Below, piece after piece: positions 1-10,328 of a stretch of DNA of 64,000 nt. The translations under genes and the position numbers were made by a program. Position 1 is the first letter of the stretch. The number at the start of each line of letters is the position of its first letter. A model generated the notes under the pieces. The model searched no databases. It was not told the DNA's origin and was given only the letters and a program-made list of their open reading frames with translations. Source of the stretch: Shinella kummerowiae (GTDB lineage Bacteria; Pseudomonadota; Alphaproteobacteria; Rhizobiales; Rhizobiaceae); NCBI RefSeq assembly GCF_009827055.1, contig NZ_WUMK01000001.1:434001-498000 (forward strand). Reading direction: 5' to 3'.

Positions 1-450
1 CGCGGCGAGCTTCGCCTCCACCTCGGCCTCGCTGACATGCAGGCGGCGCATCGCATCCCAATCCGCCGCGTTGCGGCTGAAATAGGCCTGCGCCTTGTCG
101 GAGCGGATTTTCTTGAGCGCGCGCAGCCGCTCGTCATCGCGGGCGAAAACGGCATCCGCCGGGTCGATGGCATCGAGACACTGGCGGACAAGCGCCACGG
201 CCGGACCACCTTGGCTCAGCCGGAAGAACGCCCAGGCACCCTCCTGGTAGCGATCGACAAGCGTGGCTTCCGCAAGCAGCTTCAGATGGCGCGAGATGCG
301 CGGCTGGGACTGGCCGAGGATATCCGTCAGGTCCGTCACGGTCAGGTCGCCGTGGAACAGGAGCGCGAGAAGGCGAAGACGCGTCGGCTCGCCCGCCGCC
401 TTCAGGATCTCGACGATGTCATCCAGTTCAAGTTTCTGCGTGTCGCCCAT
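1..450 (-). CDS. ArsR-family regulator with start of C-terminal methyltransferase-type region (partial)
   Basis: The reading frame is open from an ATG at 450 to the window edge (150 codons, no stop), so the C-terminus is missing. The first about 90 residues are a typical ArsR winged helix: the segment ILKAAGEPTRLRLLALL, then DLTVTDLTDILGQSQPRISR for the recognition helix and a wing before QEGAWAFFRLS. After residue 110 the sequence (SDKAQAYFSRNAADWDAMR) resembles the linker before a SAM-dependent methyltransferase domain in the long ArsR-methyltransferase proteins of rhizobia, often found beside metF. The fusion is inferred because only its beginning is visible. No metal-binding CxCxxC motif is seen in the DNA-binding part. 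Confidence 0.8.
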   Translation of the reverse strand, partial: MGDTQKLELDDIVEILKAAGEPTRLRLLALLFHGDLTVTDLTDILGQSQPRISRHLKLLAEATLVDRYQEGAWAFFRLSQGGPAVALVRQCLDAIDPADAVFARDDERLRALKKIRSDKAQAYFSRNAADWDAMRRLHVSEAEVEAKLAA

Positions 451-547
451 GACCAATCCAATCAAGACATAAAGATATGTTTATGTGATTACCCAGCATC
501 ATGCAAGGGCAAATCCCTGTCACCGATCTTCCCATCAACAGGCCCAA

Positions 548-578
548 AGAAAAACCCCGGCAAGCCGGGGTTTTTCAG
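548..578. terminator. Bidirectional rho-independent terminator after ettA
   Basis: AAAAACCCCGGC-AA-GCCGGGGTTTTT is a strong GC stem (551-575) flanked by an A-run on one side and a T-run on the other. On the minus strand it lies 45 bases after the ettA stop and ends in a U-tract, so it should terminate ettA. The plus strand also has a U-run. Confidence 0.8.
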
Positions 579-622
579 AGGATGCGAATGAGCGCCGATC
601 TATTTCGACGGCGTCAGAATGC

Positions 623-2272
<1,650 letters not shown>

Positions 2273-2389
2273 TAAGCGTGCTCCGCATGGAAATTTGCCC
2301 GCTATGTAGGCGAATTCTGCCGCCGCGGCAATCGTGGAAAGCCGCAGTTACACGAGGCCACCGGAATCTTTCCGCCTTACTGCCTGCCC

Positions 2390-4207
2390 CTATCGCAAGG
2401 CGGCGTGGTCGATGCGGAAGAGCTGAAAGTCGGATTCGTGCGGCGATTGCATGCGCACGAGGCCCGGCCAGTCCCGTCCCGCCGACAGGGCGGCATAGAG
2501 CGGCGCACGTTCCGCGTCGACTTTCAGTGGAGACCGGCACACCGCGACATAGTCGAACGGCGCCAGTGCTGCCCTGCGGGTGGCGGAATCGCTGGACAGA
2601 AACGCCTCGTACATCCGCTTCATGCCGGGCGAAGCCCGGTGGAACGGCAGCGCCGCGACCGAAAATCCATCCGGCGCGGAAAACAGGATCGACATGCCGA
2701 CGCCATTCGGCGCGGCGATCCGCCCCGGCGTGGCGGTAGCAAGCACGGAAAAATCCTGCCCGGCGCATTGATCGCTCGCCATGTAGTCCACGACATCGGC
2801 CGCGGGCTGGAACGGCGGCACGACAAAGAACAATCCGGCCAAAATGGCCCAGCAAAGGGTTACGGCCGCAATGATCGCGCGGCTGCTGTACTTCCGCTCG
2901 GCACCATCAGACGCCCAGCCAAGCAAAACCGGCAGGAACAGCGGCGCGAGCGCAACGGGAAAGCGGATATAGCGCGTTTGCAGGATGGTCAGGACGAGAG
3001 CGAGCACGGCCAGGCCATAGACAACCAGCCACGGCGCAAAGGCGACACGGGCCTGCCGCACGGCCAGAGGCATGACGGCAAGCAGCGCCGCCGCCAGCAG
3101 GGCGAACAGCACGATGAGGCTATAGCGCTCGCCTGCATAGAAAGACAGGATGCTGTGCTCCTGCCATATCCTGTCGAACCAATAGGCCTGCGACAGCGGG
3201 TCGATCACGGCATAGGGGCCGGCAAGGCAGGCAGGGAAGCTGAAGCCGGTGGCGCCGAGAAGAGCAACAGACGGCACGGCCAAGGCAGCAAGGCGCACCA
3301 AGGCGTGACTGCGCACCAGAATGCAGCACAGTCCGAGAATGCCGGAAAAGCCGAGCATCAGGGCAATGTAGGGCGCCGAAAAGGCGTCGCATTGCACCGA
3401 CAGCATGCCGGGACCACCGAGAAAGGCGACGGCACCGACCACCGTTGCGGCGAACATGGCAAGCGAGGCCGCCCACACCACCGCTCGCGCGCCGCGAACT
3501 TCAAGCACAAAGGCAATGACAAGTGCCGAATAGGCAAAAGCAACGAATGGCAGGCCTTCGAGGCCAACGATGAGAGACGCGGCGCTTGCAAGGCCGATCA
3601 GAACCCCACCCGTCCGGTCCCACCGGCAGAGACCGAGAGCCATCGCAAGCAGGCAGAGGATCTGCACATTGTGGTGATCGATGCGCCCAGGCACGAATTC
3701 CAGAACCGCGATCGCCATGAACATGGTCATCAGGGCGAGCGTGATCATCCGCGTGCGCTGCGGAAGCGCCGATCCACCGAACAGCCGCGTTGCAAGCGAT
3801 GTCACAAGCAGGCTGAAAATCGCCAGCATGACCAGCGGCCAGATCCAGAAGGCCGCCTGCAGCGCCTGCCCCGCCGGCATCACAAGCGACAGGCCCTTGG
3901 CGATCACGACATAGGGAAGATCGACGAGGCGCGACCAGGGAGAGAGATAAGGATCCGGCATCGCGATAAAGGGCAGCGTCGGATCGTACCAACTGCCCTT
4001 TTCCGACAGCAGGAAGCGGATCTGCAATTCGCGAAGCTGGTCATCGACATCGACATTGAAGAGGCTGCCATCGGCGAAGTCAGCGAGCACGATCAGGAGG
4101 CTCGTTGCGAAGACGACACCGAAGGATCGCGTCGCGGAGACGGCATCCAGCGTGCCGGCCCCAATGTCCGCCTCGGAAACACCACCCGCCATCACCCTGC
4201 CCCGCAT
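2390..4207 (-). CDS. Polytopic GT-C/STT3-like membrane protein
   Basis: About 605 aa with roughly a dozen hydrophobic segments and a soluble C-terminal tail of about 110 residues. The first periplasmic loop carries an acidic pair (NVDVDDQLR) followed by SPWSRLVDLP, and a later loop has PGRIDHHNVQ. This arrangement is seen in bacterial GT-C glycosyltransferases related to the oligosaccharyltransferase STT3, which use lipid-linked sugar donors. Family assignment is from motif memory and the acceptor is unknown. The frame is open upstream to 4363, which would run into the preceding gene; ATG 4207, or ATG 4192 preceded by GGGGCAGGG, is more likely. Confidence 0.6.
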   Translation of the reverse strand: MRGRVMAGGVSEADIGAGTLDAVSATRSFGVVFATSLLIVLADFADGSLFNVDVDDQLRELQIRFLLSEKGSWYDPTLPFIAMPDPYLSPWSRLVDLPYVVIAKGLSLVMPAGQALQAAFWIWPLVMLAIFSLLVTSLATRLFGGSALPQRTRMITLALMTMFMAIAVLEFVPGRIDHHNVQILCLLAMALGLCRWDRTGGVLIGLASAASLIVGLEGLPFVAFAYSALVIAFVLEVRGARAVVWAASLAMFAATVVGAVAFLGGPGMLSVQCDAFSAPYIALMLGFSGILGLCCILVRSHALVRLAALAVPSVALLGATGFSFPACLAGPYAVIDPLSQAYWFDRIWQEHSILSFYAGERYSLIVLFALLAAALLAVMPLAVRQARVAFAPWLVVYGLAVLALVLTILQTRYIRFPVALAPLFLPVLLGWASDGAERKYSSRAIIAAVTLCWAILAGLFFVVPPFQPAADVVDYMASDQCAGQDFSVLATATPGRIAAPNGVGMSILFSAPDGFSVAALPFHRASPGMKRMYEAFLSSDSATRRAALAPFDYVAVCRSPLKVDAERAPLYAALSAGRDWPGLVRMQSPHESDFQLFRIDHAALR

Positions 4208-4323
4208 CTCTTGCGATCCGGACGATAGGGCGGGCCGGCTTAAAATTGCGTTGCAGGCTCCCATTCCTGCCGTCGAGGCCAAAAGCAACGGCGCCTTCGC
4301 GGAAACATAGACCCGGGCGGCGG

Positions 4324-5076
4324 CTAGCCCGCCTGCCCCATGCCCAGGTCCCCTTCGGTGCAACGCGACTTCGTCGGCGATGACCCATCGATCAACTGCG
4401 CAAGTTTACCCTCGCCCGCGGCAAGGCCGATCGTCAGGCCGACGATGAGCGTCTTGCCGTCGGCCTTGCGGCAGCTGAGCCGCACCCGTTCGCCAGCGCC
4501 GGCGCCGAAGGCCTGGTCGAAAGCCGCCCGGACCTGCGTAAGCGACAGGGTGCCGCCGGCCTTTTGCATGAACAGCGCCCGCACCGGCGAGGCATTCAGC
4601 TGGTCCATCAGGTCCAGCGAACGGCTGTAATAGACTTCTGCCGAGGCGGCGACGCAGCTGCCGCTTCTCAGCCATTGCTGACGGTCGAGGCCAAGGCGCG
4701 CGGCGGGCATGGCGGCCAGCAGGCGCTCTTTCGTGCCGGAGGCGAGCGTAATCTCCGGCAGATCCGTCCACTTGCCCTTGCGCGCCTTCTGCTTGAGGTC
4801 GGCTTCGATGCCGCAATAGCTCTTGCGCACCTGGAAGCGGCTGAGCAGCGACAGTTGCCGCGCGGACGCGGACGCCGCGGAAAAATCCGCACAGCCGCGG
4901 CTCTTCGGCCGTGCTGCGCAATAACCGGGCTGCCAGCTGACAACGAGGACCTCTCGTTGGCCGCCGCCTGCGGGCGCCGACTGGGCGACAGCGAGACCGG
5001 CGCCCGCGATAGAGAAGACACACACGACGCAAAACAACAAAACGGCGTTGAAAATCAGTGCAGCATTTGTCTTCAT
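4324..5076 (-). CDS. Secreted RNase T2-like protein lacking catalytic histidines
   Basis: 250 aa from ATG 5076, which is preceded by GGAGGG. A signal peptide covers residues 1 to about 32. The fold markers of the RNase T2 family are clear: SWQPGYC (47-53), a YCG segment, GKWTDLP, and a C-terminal region resembling the E. coli RNase I tail. The two catalytic boxes are destroyed. Where the family has FxLHGLWP this protein reads LLSRFQ (77-82), and where the family has WxKHGTC it reads WLRSGSC (135-141). Both active-site histidines are therefore missing. It is probably a non-catalytic periplasmic RNA-binding or inhibitory homologue; the role is unknown. Confidence 0.7.
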   Translation of the reverse strand: MKTNAALIFNAVLLFCVVCVFSIAGAGLAVAQSAPAGGGQREVLVVSWQPGYCAARPKSRGCADFSAASASARQLSLLSRFQVRKSYCGIEADLKQKARKGKWTDLPEITLASGTKERLLAAMPAARLGLDRQQWLRSGSCVAASAEVYYSRSLDLMDQLNASPVRALFMQKAGGTLSLTQVRAAFDQAFGAGAGERVRLSCRKADGKTLIVGLTIGLAAGEGKLAQLIDGSSPTKSRCTEGDLGMGQAG

Positions 5077-5250
5077 GACCAGCCCTCCGCACGAGAACAA
5101 AACAAGATCATATGCAACCAAAAATCAGGAAAATGCAACCAGGAATCTGAAAAATCGCGAAAAACGGGAGAGCTTCAAAAAATACACGTCGCATCCCATT
5201 GTCTTTGCACGGCAAATCGCGTTGAGCTTTGGCAAACGGGAGGAACAGCC

Positions 5251-6210
5251 GTGTTTTCAGAAGCCGAGACGCTCAAAAGCCCGAGCGGGGCGACGCTTGC
5301 GCTGCGGCACGAGGCAGCCCGTGGGGAGGCGCGCGGCATTCTCCTCATCAGCCATGGCCTTGCCGAGCACAGCGCACGCTACGCCCGGTTTGCGTCGCAT
5401 ATGGCCGCACAAGGTTTCCACGTCTATGCGCATGACCATCGCGGTCATGGCTTTACCACCGCACCGGATGCGCCCCTCGGGCAGTTCGCCCCACGAGACG
5501 GCCTAAGCCGCGTCATTGCCGACATGCATGCGGTGCGCGACCATGCGGCCAGCCGGCATCCGGGCCTGCCAATCGTGCTCTTCGGCCATTCGATGGGCGG
5601 ACTGCTTGCCCTCGCCTTCGCCGAAGCCCACCCAAGCGACATCGATGCACTCGCCGTCTGGAACTCGAACCTGGAACCAGGGCTGGCGGGACGCATTGCA
5701 CAAGCCGTGCTGGCGGCAGAGCGCATGCTGAAAGGCTCGGACGTTCCAAGCAGCGTGTTGCCGCGCCTTACCTTCGATGCCTGGGGCAAATCCATCATCG
5801 GGCGGCGCACGGCATTCGACTGGCTGTCGCACGACGCCGCCGAAGTCGACGCTTACATCGCCGATCCGCTCTGCGGCTTCGACGTCAATGTCTCGATGTG
5901 GATCGATATCTTCGCCGTCACCTTCGCCAACGCCTCCGCGGTGGGCCTCGCCCGCCTGCCCAAGCGATTGCCGATCCACCTCGTCGGCGGCGCCGAGGAC
6001 CCCGCGACCAATCTCGGGCGCGCAACCCTGGCGTTCGCCGAGCGGCTGAAGAAATCGCGGCTTGAGGACGTCACGACGATCGTCTATCCCGGCATGCGCC
6101 ACGAAACGCTGAATGAAAGCCCGGCGTTGCGCGACCCCGCCATCGAAGCCTTTGCCGGCTGGTGCCAGCGCGTCGCAGGCGAAAGGCCCCGAACCCCGGA
6201 ACACGCATGA
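5251..6210 (+). CDS. Alpha/beta hydrolase, lysophospholipase / monoacylglycerol lipase type
   Basis: 319 aa from GTG 5251, which has GGGAGG eight bases upstream; the frame is open much further upstream but without signals. It is a Hydrolase_4-type protein: oxyanion region ISHGLAEHSARY, nucleophile elbow GHSMGG with Ser114, acid in GGAEDPATN and catalytic His in YPGMRHETLNE. No signal peptide, so cytoplasmic. Members cleave monoacylglycerols or lysophospholipids; the substrate here is not defined. The stop overlaps the ATG of the next gene (ATGA), so it is co-transcribed with a DMT-family transporter. Confidence 0.85.
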   Translation: MFSEAETLKSPSGATLALRHEAARGEARGILLISHGLAEHSARYARFASHMAAQGFHVYAHDHRGHGFTTAPDAPLGQFAPRDGLSRVIADMHAVRDHAASRHPGLPIVLFGHSMGGLLALAFAEAHPSDIDALAVWNSNLEPGLAGRIAQAVLAAERMLKGSDVPSSVLPRLTFDAWGKSIIGRRTAFDWLSHDAAEVDAYIADPLCGFDVNVSMWIDIFAVTFANASAVGLARLPKRLPIHLVGGAEDPATNLGRATLAFAERLKKSRLEDVTTIVYPGMRHETLNESPALRDPAIEAFAGWCQRVAGERPRTPEHA

Positions 6211-7151
6211 CCCAATCCGCCATCACGCCGCTGCGCCACGAGATCGGTCTCGGGCTTTTCCTCATGGTGCTTTCGGTGCTGATCTCGCCGATCATCGACA
6301 TTTTTGCCAAGCTCGCGGTCACCTCGGTCCCCGCAACCGAAATCACCTTCGTGCGCCTGCTCTTCCAGATGACAGTGCTGGGGCCGATCTGCCTGCTGCG
6401 CGGCACGCTTTTCGACGTGACCTGGAGGAAGATGGGCCTGCATGCCACGCGCGGCCTGCTGATGGCCATCACCATGATCACCTTCGTGACGCCGCTTGCC
6501 GTCATGGAGGTGGCCGATGCCATCGCCATCTTCTTCGTCGAACCGATCATCCTGACGATCCTCGGCTCGATCGTGCTGAAGGAAACCATCGGCTGGCGGC
6601 GCTACACGGCCTGCGGCGTGGGGTTTTTCGGCTCGCTGCTCGTCATCCAGCCGAGCCTGCAGGAAGTCGGCCCGATTGCGCTGCTGCCGGTCGTCTCGGC
6701 CTTCTCGCTTGCGCTCTTCTTCATGCTGACCCGCCTCGTCGCCCAGAAGGAGGATCCCTGGTCGATGCAGTTCTATGCGGGCCTGTGGGGCGGGCTTTTC
6801 TCGGGCCTGCTACTCCTCTTCGGCAACAGTGTCGGCATCCCGTTCCTGACCCCGGTCATGCCGGACACAACGAACACGCTCTATATTGCCGGTGCCGCCG
6901 TCGCCGCCACCATTGCCGGCGTGCTCGGCGTCTATGCCTATCGTTCGGCCCCCGCCTCCACGCTCGCCCCGCTGCAATATCTGGAGATCGTCTCGGCCAC
7001 CATCCTGGGCTGGTGGGTGTTCGGTCACCTGCCGGACGCGGTGAAATGGCTCGGCATCGCGATCATCATCGCCTCCGGCCTCTATGTCATCTGGCGCGAG
7101 CGGCAACTGAACAAGATGGCGACGACACCACCCGTCTCCGCGCCGATCTGA
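6207..7151 (+). CDS. EamA-domain (DMT superfamily) transporter
   Basis: 314 aa with about ten hydrophobic helices arranged as two EamA repeats. The first includes ITFVRLLFQM and ETIGWRRYTACGVGFFGSL; the second starts near residue 150 and ends with a basic tail (WRERQLNKM). DMT proteins export or import amino acids, nucleosides or other metabolites across the inner membrane. The start ATG overlaps the stop of the hydrolase by 4 bases, so the two are translationally coupled. The substrate cannot be read from sequence. Confidence 0.85.
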   Translation: MTQSAITPLRHEIGLGLFLMVLSVLISPIIDIFAKLAVTSVPATEITFVRLLFQMTVLGPICLLRGTLFDVTWRKMGLHATRGLLMAITMITFVTPLAVMEVADAIAIFFVEPIILTILGSIVLKETIGWRRYTACGVGFFGSLLVIQPSLQEVGPIALLPVVSAFSLALFFMLTRLVAQKEDPWSMQFYAGLWGGLFSGLLLLFGNSVGIPFLTPVMPDTTNTLYIAGAAVAATIAGVLGVYAYRSAPASTLAPLQYLEIVSATILGWWVFGHLPDAVKWLGIAIIIASGLYVIWRERQLNKMATTPPVSAPI

Positions 7152-7305
7152 CGAAAACGCATGAGGCATCATGTCAGTCTCAGCCGTCATGATGTCCTGA
7201 TCCCCTCCCGCTATCGTGCCCGCCGGCTTTTTGTTATCCAGAGTGAAAATGGGCGAAAAGCCCGGCGGCGTGCTGCGTCGCGGCCCCGTCGAGGAGGAGT
7301 GCACG
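7152..7305 (+). promoter_or_regulatory. Leader region before CoA-transferase/ThDP operon with inverted repeat
   Basis: 154 bases without a credible gene. CATCATG (about 7168) and CATGATG (about 7189) form a 7-base inverted repeat with a 14-base spacer, which could be an operator. A strong ribosome binding site, GAGGAGG, ends just before ATG 7306. Confidence 0.35.
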
Positions 7306-8502
7306 ATGGAGAAAACGAACCTGCCGCTTGCCGGCATCCGGGTTATCGAACTGGCGCGGGTTCTCGCAGGCCCCTGGGCCGGCCAGATGCTGGCCGATCT
7401 CGGCGCGGACGTCATCAAGATCGAAAACCCCGATGGCGGCGACGATACACGCGCCTGGGGGCCGCCCTTCGTGACGGGCAAGGACGGCGAAAACCTGTCC
7501 GCCGCCTACTACCACTCCACCAACCGCGGCAAGCGCTCCATCGCCGTCGATCTCAAGACGGAAGAAGGCCGGGATGTCGTCCACCGGCTGATTGCGACCG
7601 CCGATGTTGTCATCGAGAACTTCAAGGTGGGCGGCCTCGTGAAATACGGGCTCGACTACCGGAGCCTCGCGCAAAAGCACCCGAAACTCGTCTATTGCTC
7701 GATCACCGGCTTCGGCCAGGACGGTCCCTATGCGGCCCGCGCCGGCTACGACTACATCGTGCAGGGCATGTCCGGCTTCATGTCGGTGACGGGCGCGCCC
7801 GACGGCGAGCCGATGAAGGCAGGCGTCGCCATCGCCGACATCTTTACCGGCATCTATGCCGTCACCGCCATCCAGGCTGCCCTCATTCATGTCATGAAGA
7901 CCGGTGAAGGCCAGCATGTCGACATGGCGCTGCTCGATGTGCAGTCGGCCGTCATGGCCAACCAGAACATGAATTTTCTCGCCTCCGGCACCGCGCCGAA
8001 CCGGCTCGGCAATGCGCATCCGAACATCTCGCCCTACGAGGTCGTGCCGACATCCGACGGGCACATCATCCTCGCGGTCGGCAATGACGGGCAGTTCCGA
8101 AAGCTCTGCGGCATCCTGAAGCTCGATGGCGTGGGCGAGGACGAACGCTTTGCGACGAACCGCGCCCGTGTCGCCTACCGCAACGAGGTTCGCCGCCTCG
8201 TCACGGGCGCGACGGCCGGCATCACCAAGGCCGACCTGCTCGATGCCTGCGAGCGCGAGGGCGTGCCGGCGGGGCCGATCAACTCCATTGCCGAAACCTT
8301 CGACGATCCGCAGGTGAAGGCGCGCGGGCTGCGCGTCGATCTGCCGGATGCCGAGGGCAACCTCATCCCGGGTGTGCGCACACCCATCGTGTTTTCCGGC
8401 ACACCGCTCGCCTACATCCGGCCGAGCCCGCGGCTTGGCGAACATACCGCTGCCGTCATGGCGGAGCTCAGCACTCTCGAAGCAGGAAAGAACAGCGCAT
8501 GA
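7306..8502 (+). CDS. CaiB/BaiF (family III) CoA-transferase
   Basis: 398 aa starting at ATG 7306 behind GAGGAGG. Family III hallmarks: N-terminal Rossmann region GIRVIELARVLAGPWAGQML, DLGADVIKIENPDGGDDTR, NRGKRSIAVDLK and the catalytic-Asp region YDYIVQGMSGFMSVTG. These enzymes move CoA between carboxylic acids through an enzyme-aspartyl anhydride. The next gene, a ThDP-dependent enzyme, starts inside its stop codon. A CoA-transferase next to a ThDP enzyme recalls formyl-CoA transferase/oxalyl-CoA decarboxylase pairs, but the ThDP partner here looks more like the acetolactate synthase group, so the substrate stays open. Confidence 0.85.
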   Translation: MEKTNLPLAGIRVIELARVLAGPWAGQMLADLGADVIKIENPDGGDDTRAWGPPFVTGKDGENLSAAYYHSTNRGKRSIAVDLKTEEGRDVVHRLIATADVVIENFKVGGLVKYGLDYRSLAQKHPKLVYCSITGFGQDGPYAARAGYDYIVQGMSGFMSVTGAPDGEPMKAGVAIADIFTGIYAVTAIQAALIHVMKTGEGQHVDMALLDVQSAVMANQNMNFLASGTAPNRLGNAHPNISPYEVVPTSDGHIILAVGNDGQFRKLCGILKLDGVGEDERFATNRARVAYRNEVRRLVTGATAGITKADLLDACEREGVPAGPINSIAETFDDPQVKARGLRVDLPDAEGNLIPGVRTPIVFSGTPLAYIRPSPRLGEHTAAVMAELSTLEAGKNSA

Positions 8503-10148
8503 AGACCGGTGGCCAGTTGATCGTCGACGCCCTCGTAGCCAACGGCGTCAAGCGTGTCGCCTGCGTGCCGGGCGAAAGCTACCTCGCGGTGCTCGATGCG
8601 CTGCACGATACAAATGTCGACGTGCTCGTCTGCCGCCAGGAAGGCGGCGCGGCGATGATGGCGGATTGCTGGGGCAGGCTCACCGGCGAGCCCGGCATCT
8701 GCATGGTCACGCGCGGCCCCGGCGCCACGAACGCATCGGCCGGCCTGCACATCGCGCGGCAGGATTCCATTCCGATGATCCTGTTCATCGGCCAGGTGCA
8801 GCGCGACGCGCGCGAGCGCGAAGCCTTCCAGGAGGTCGAGTACCGCCGCGCTTTCACCGAGGTCGCCAAATGGGTGGCGGAAATCGACGATGCACGCCGC
8901 ATTCCGGAATTCGTCACCCGTGCCTTCGCTGTCGCCACCTCCGGCCGGCCCGGCCCCGTCGTGCTGGCACTGCCGGAAGACATGCTGACGGATACGGTCG
9001 AGACGGTCGCCGCGAAGCCCTATATGCCGGTCGAGGCGCATCCGGGCCGCAAGCAGATGGCGGAACTGGCAAGCCTGCTCGAAGCGTCCGAACGCCCTCT
9101 CGTCATCCTCGGCGGCACGCGCTGGTCGGAGGGAAGCGTTGCGGCCTTCACGGCCTTTGCCGAACGCTGGTCGCTGCCCGTCGCCTGTTCTTTCCGCCGG
9201 CAGATGCTGTTCGATCACCAGCACCCGAACTATGCGGGCGATTCCGGCATCGGCATCAATCCCGCGCTGGGCAAGGAGATCCGCGAGGCGGACCTCGTCG
9301 TCCTGCTCGGTGGCCGCTATTCCGAAATGCCGTCCTCCACCTACAGCCTGCTCAAAGTGCCCTACCCGCAGCAGAAGCTGGTGCATGTCTATCCCGATCC
9401 GTCGGAACTCGGCCGCGTCTATCGCCCCGATCTGGCGATCTGCGCCGCACCGGACGATTTCGTCGCAGCACTGGAAGGCCTCGCGCCGAAGATGGCACCG
9501 CGCTGGGCTGACCGCACCGCCGCCCTGCATGAAAGCTATCTCAAATGGTCGACCCCGCCGATGACCGGTCCGGGCGACGTGCAGATGGGGCCGATCATGG
9601 CCTGGCTGGAGAACAACACCGCGGAAGACACGATCTTCACCAACGGCGCCGGCAACTACGCCACCTGGGTGCACCGCTTCCACCGCTTCCGCCGCTTCGC
9701 CACGCAGGCCGCCCCGACCTCCGGTTCGATGGGCTACGGCCTGCCGGCCGCGGTCGCCGCCAAGCAGCTTCACCCCGATCGCGAGGTCATCTGCTTTGCC
9801 GGTGATGGCTGCTTCATGATGCACGGGCAGGAATTCGCGACCGCCGTGCGCTACAAGCTTCCGATCATCACCGTCATCGTCAACAACGGCATCTACGGCA
9901 CGATCCGCATGCACCAGGAACGGGAATATCCAGGCCGGGTCAGCGCCACGGACCTCACCAACCCTGATTTCGCGGCACTCGCCATCGCCTATGGCGGCCA
10001 TGGCGAGACGGTGGAAAAGACCGAGGATTTCGCGGCCGCGTTCCTGCGTGCCCGCGCCAGCGGCAAGCCGGCAATCATCGAGGTGAAACTCGATCCGGAA
10101 GCGATCACGCCGATGCGCACACTCTCGGATATTCGCAGCGGGAAGTAG
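8499..10148 (+). CDS. Thiamine diphosphate-dependent enzyme (acetolactate synthase-like)
   Basis: 549 aa with the three ThDP domains in order: pyrimidine-binding (residues about 1-170; CRQEGGAAMMADCWGR holds the conserved activating Glu), central domain (about 190-330) and pyrophosphate-binding domain with GDGCFMMHG...NN (about 430-465), the metal/ThDP motif. It resembles IlvG-like proteins of rhizobia that are not housekeeping acetolactate synthase; no regulatory subunit gene is adjacent. It overlaps the CoA-transferase by ATGA, so the two form an operon. It could be a decarboxylase or carboligase acting on a 2-oxo acid or acyl-CoA. Confidence 0.8.
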   Translation: MKTGGQLIVDALVANGVKRVACVPGESYLAVLDALHDTNVDVLVCRQEGGAAMMADCWGRLTGEPGICMVTRGPGATNASAGLHIARQDSIPMILFIGQVQRDAREREAFQEVEYRRAFTEVAKWVAEIDDARRIPEFVTRAFAVATSGRPGPVVLALPEDMLTDTVETVAAKPYMPVEAHPGRKQMAELASLLEASERPLVILGGTRWSEGSVAAFTAFAERWSLPVACSFRRQMLFDHQHPNYAGDSGIGINPALGKEIREADLVVLLGGRYSEMPSSTYSLLKVPYPQQKLVHVYPDPSELGRVYRPDLAICAAPDDFVAALEGLAPKMAPRWADRTAALHESYLKWSTPPMTGPGDVQMGPIMAWLENNTAEDTIFTNGAGNYATWVHRFHRFRRFATQAAPTSGSMGYGLPAAVAAKQLHPDREVICFAGDGCFMMHGQEFATAVRYKLPIITVIVNNGIYGTIRMHQEREYPGRVSATDLTNPDFAALAIAYGGHGETVEKTEDFAAAFLRARASGKPAIIEVKLDPEAITPMRTLSDIRSGK

Positions 10149-10168
10149 GCTGGCGAGGGGTGTCAACG

Positions 10169-10317
10169 CCCCTCATCCGCCTGCCGGCACCTTCTCCCCG
10201 CAAGCGGGGCGAAGGGGTATGCCGGACCAAACATCATCCCATGAGTGAGACTGAGACAGTGCCCCATCTCCCTTCTCCCCACTTGCGGGGAGAAGGTCGC
10301 GGCAGCGGGATGAGGGA
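10169..10317. repeat. RIME-like mosaic inverted repeat, copy 1
   Basis: The left arm begins CCCTCATCCGCCTGCCGGCA and continues into a small hairpin (CTTCTCCCCGCAAGCGGGG). The right arm is ..CTTCTCCCCACTTGCGGGGAGAAGG and ends GGGATGAGGG. The same modules recur at 31037, 34490, 52561 and 62204. It sits between two convergent genes and may act as a terminator. Confidence 0.75.
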
Positions 10318-10328
10318 CTAGCTAACCC

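Noticed and set aside
1-45. An entry in the findings list with start 45 and end 0
   Set aside because: It carries no claim and should be ignored; the metal-site observation is given at 46030-46050.
2405-4228. 607-codon plus-strand open frame opposite the STT3-like gene
   Set aside because: Very Arg/His/Gln-rich composition typical of an antisense shadow; the opposite strand encodes a plausible polytopic membrane protein.
4324-5076. Active ribonuclease T2
   Set aside because: Both catalytic histidine boxes are replaced, so nuclease activity is not supported.
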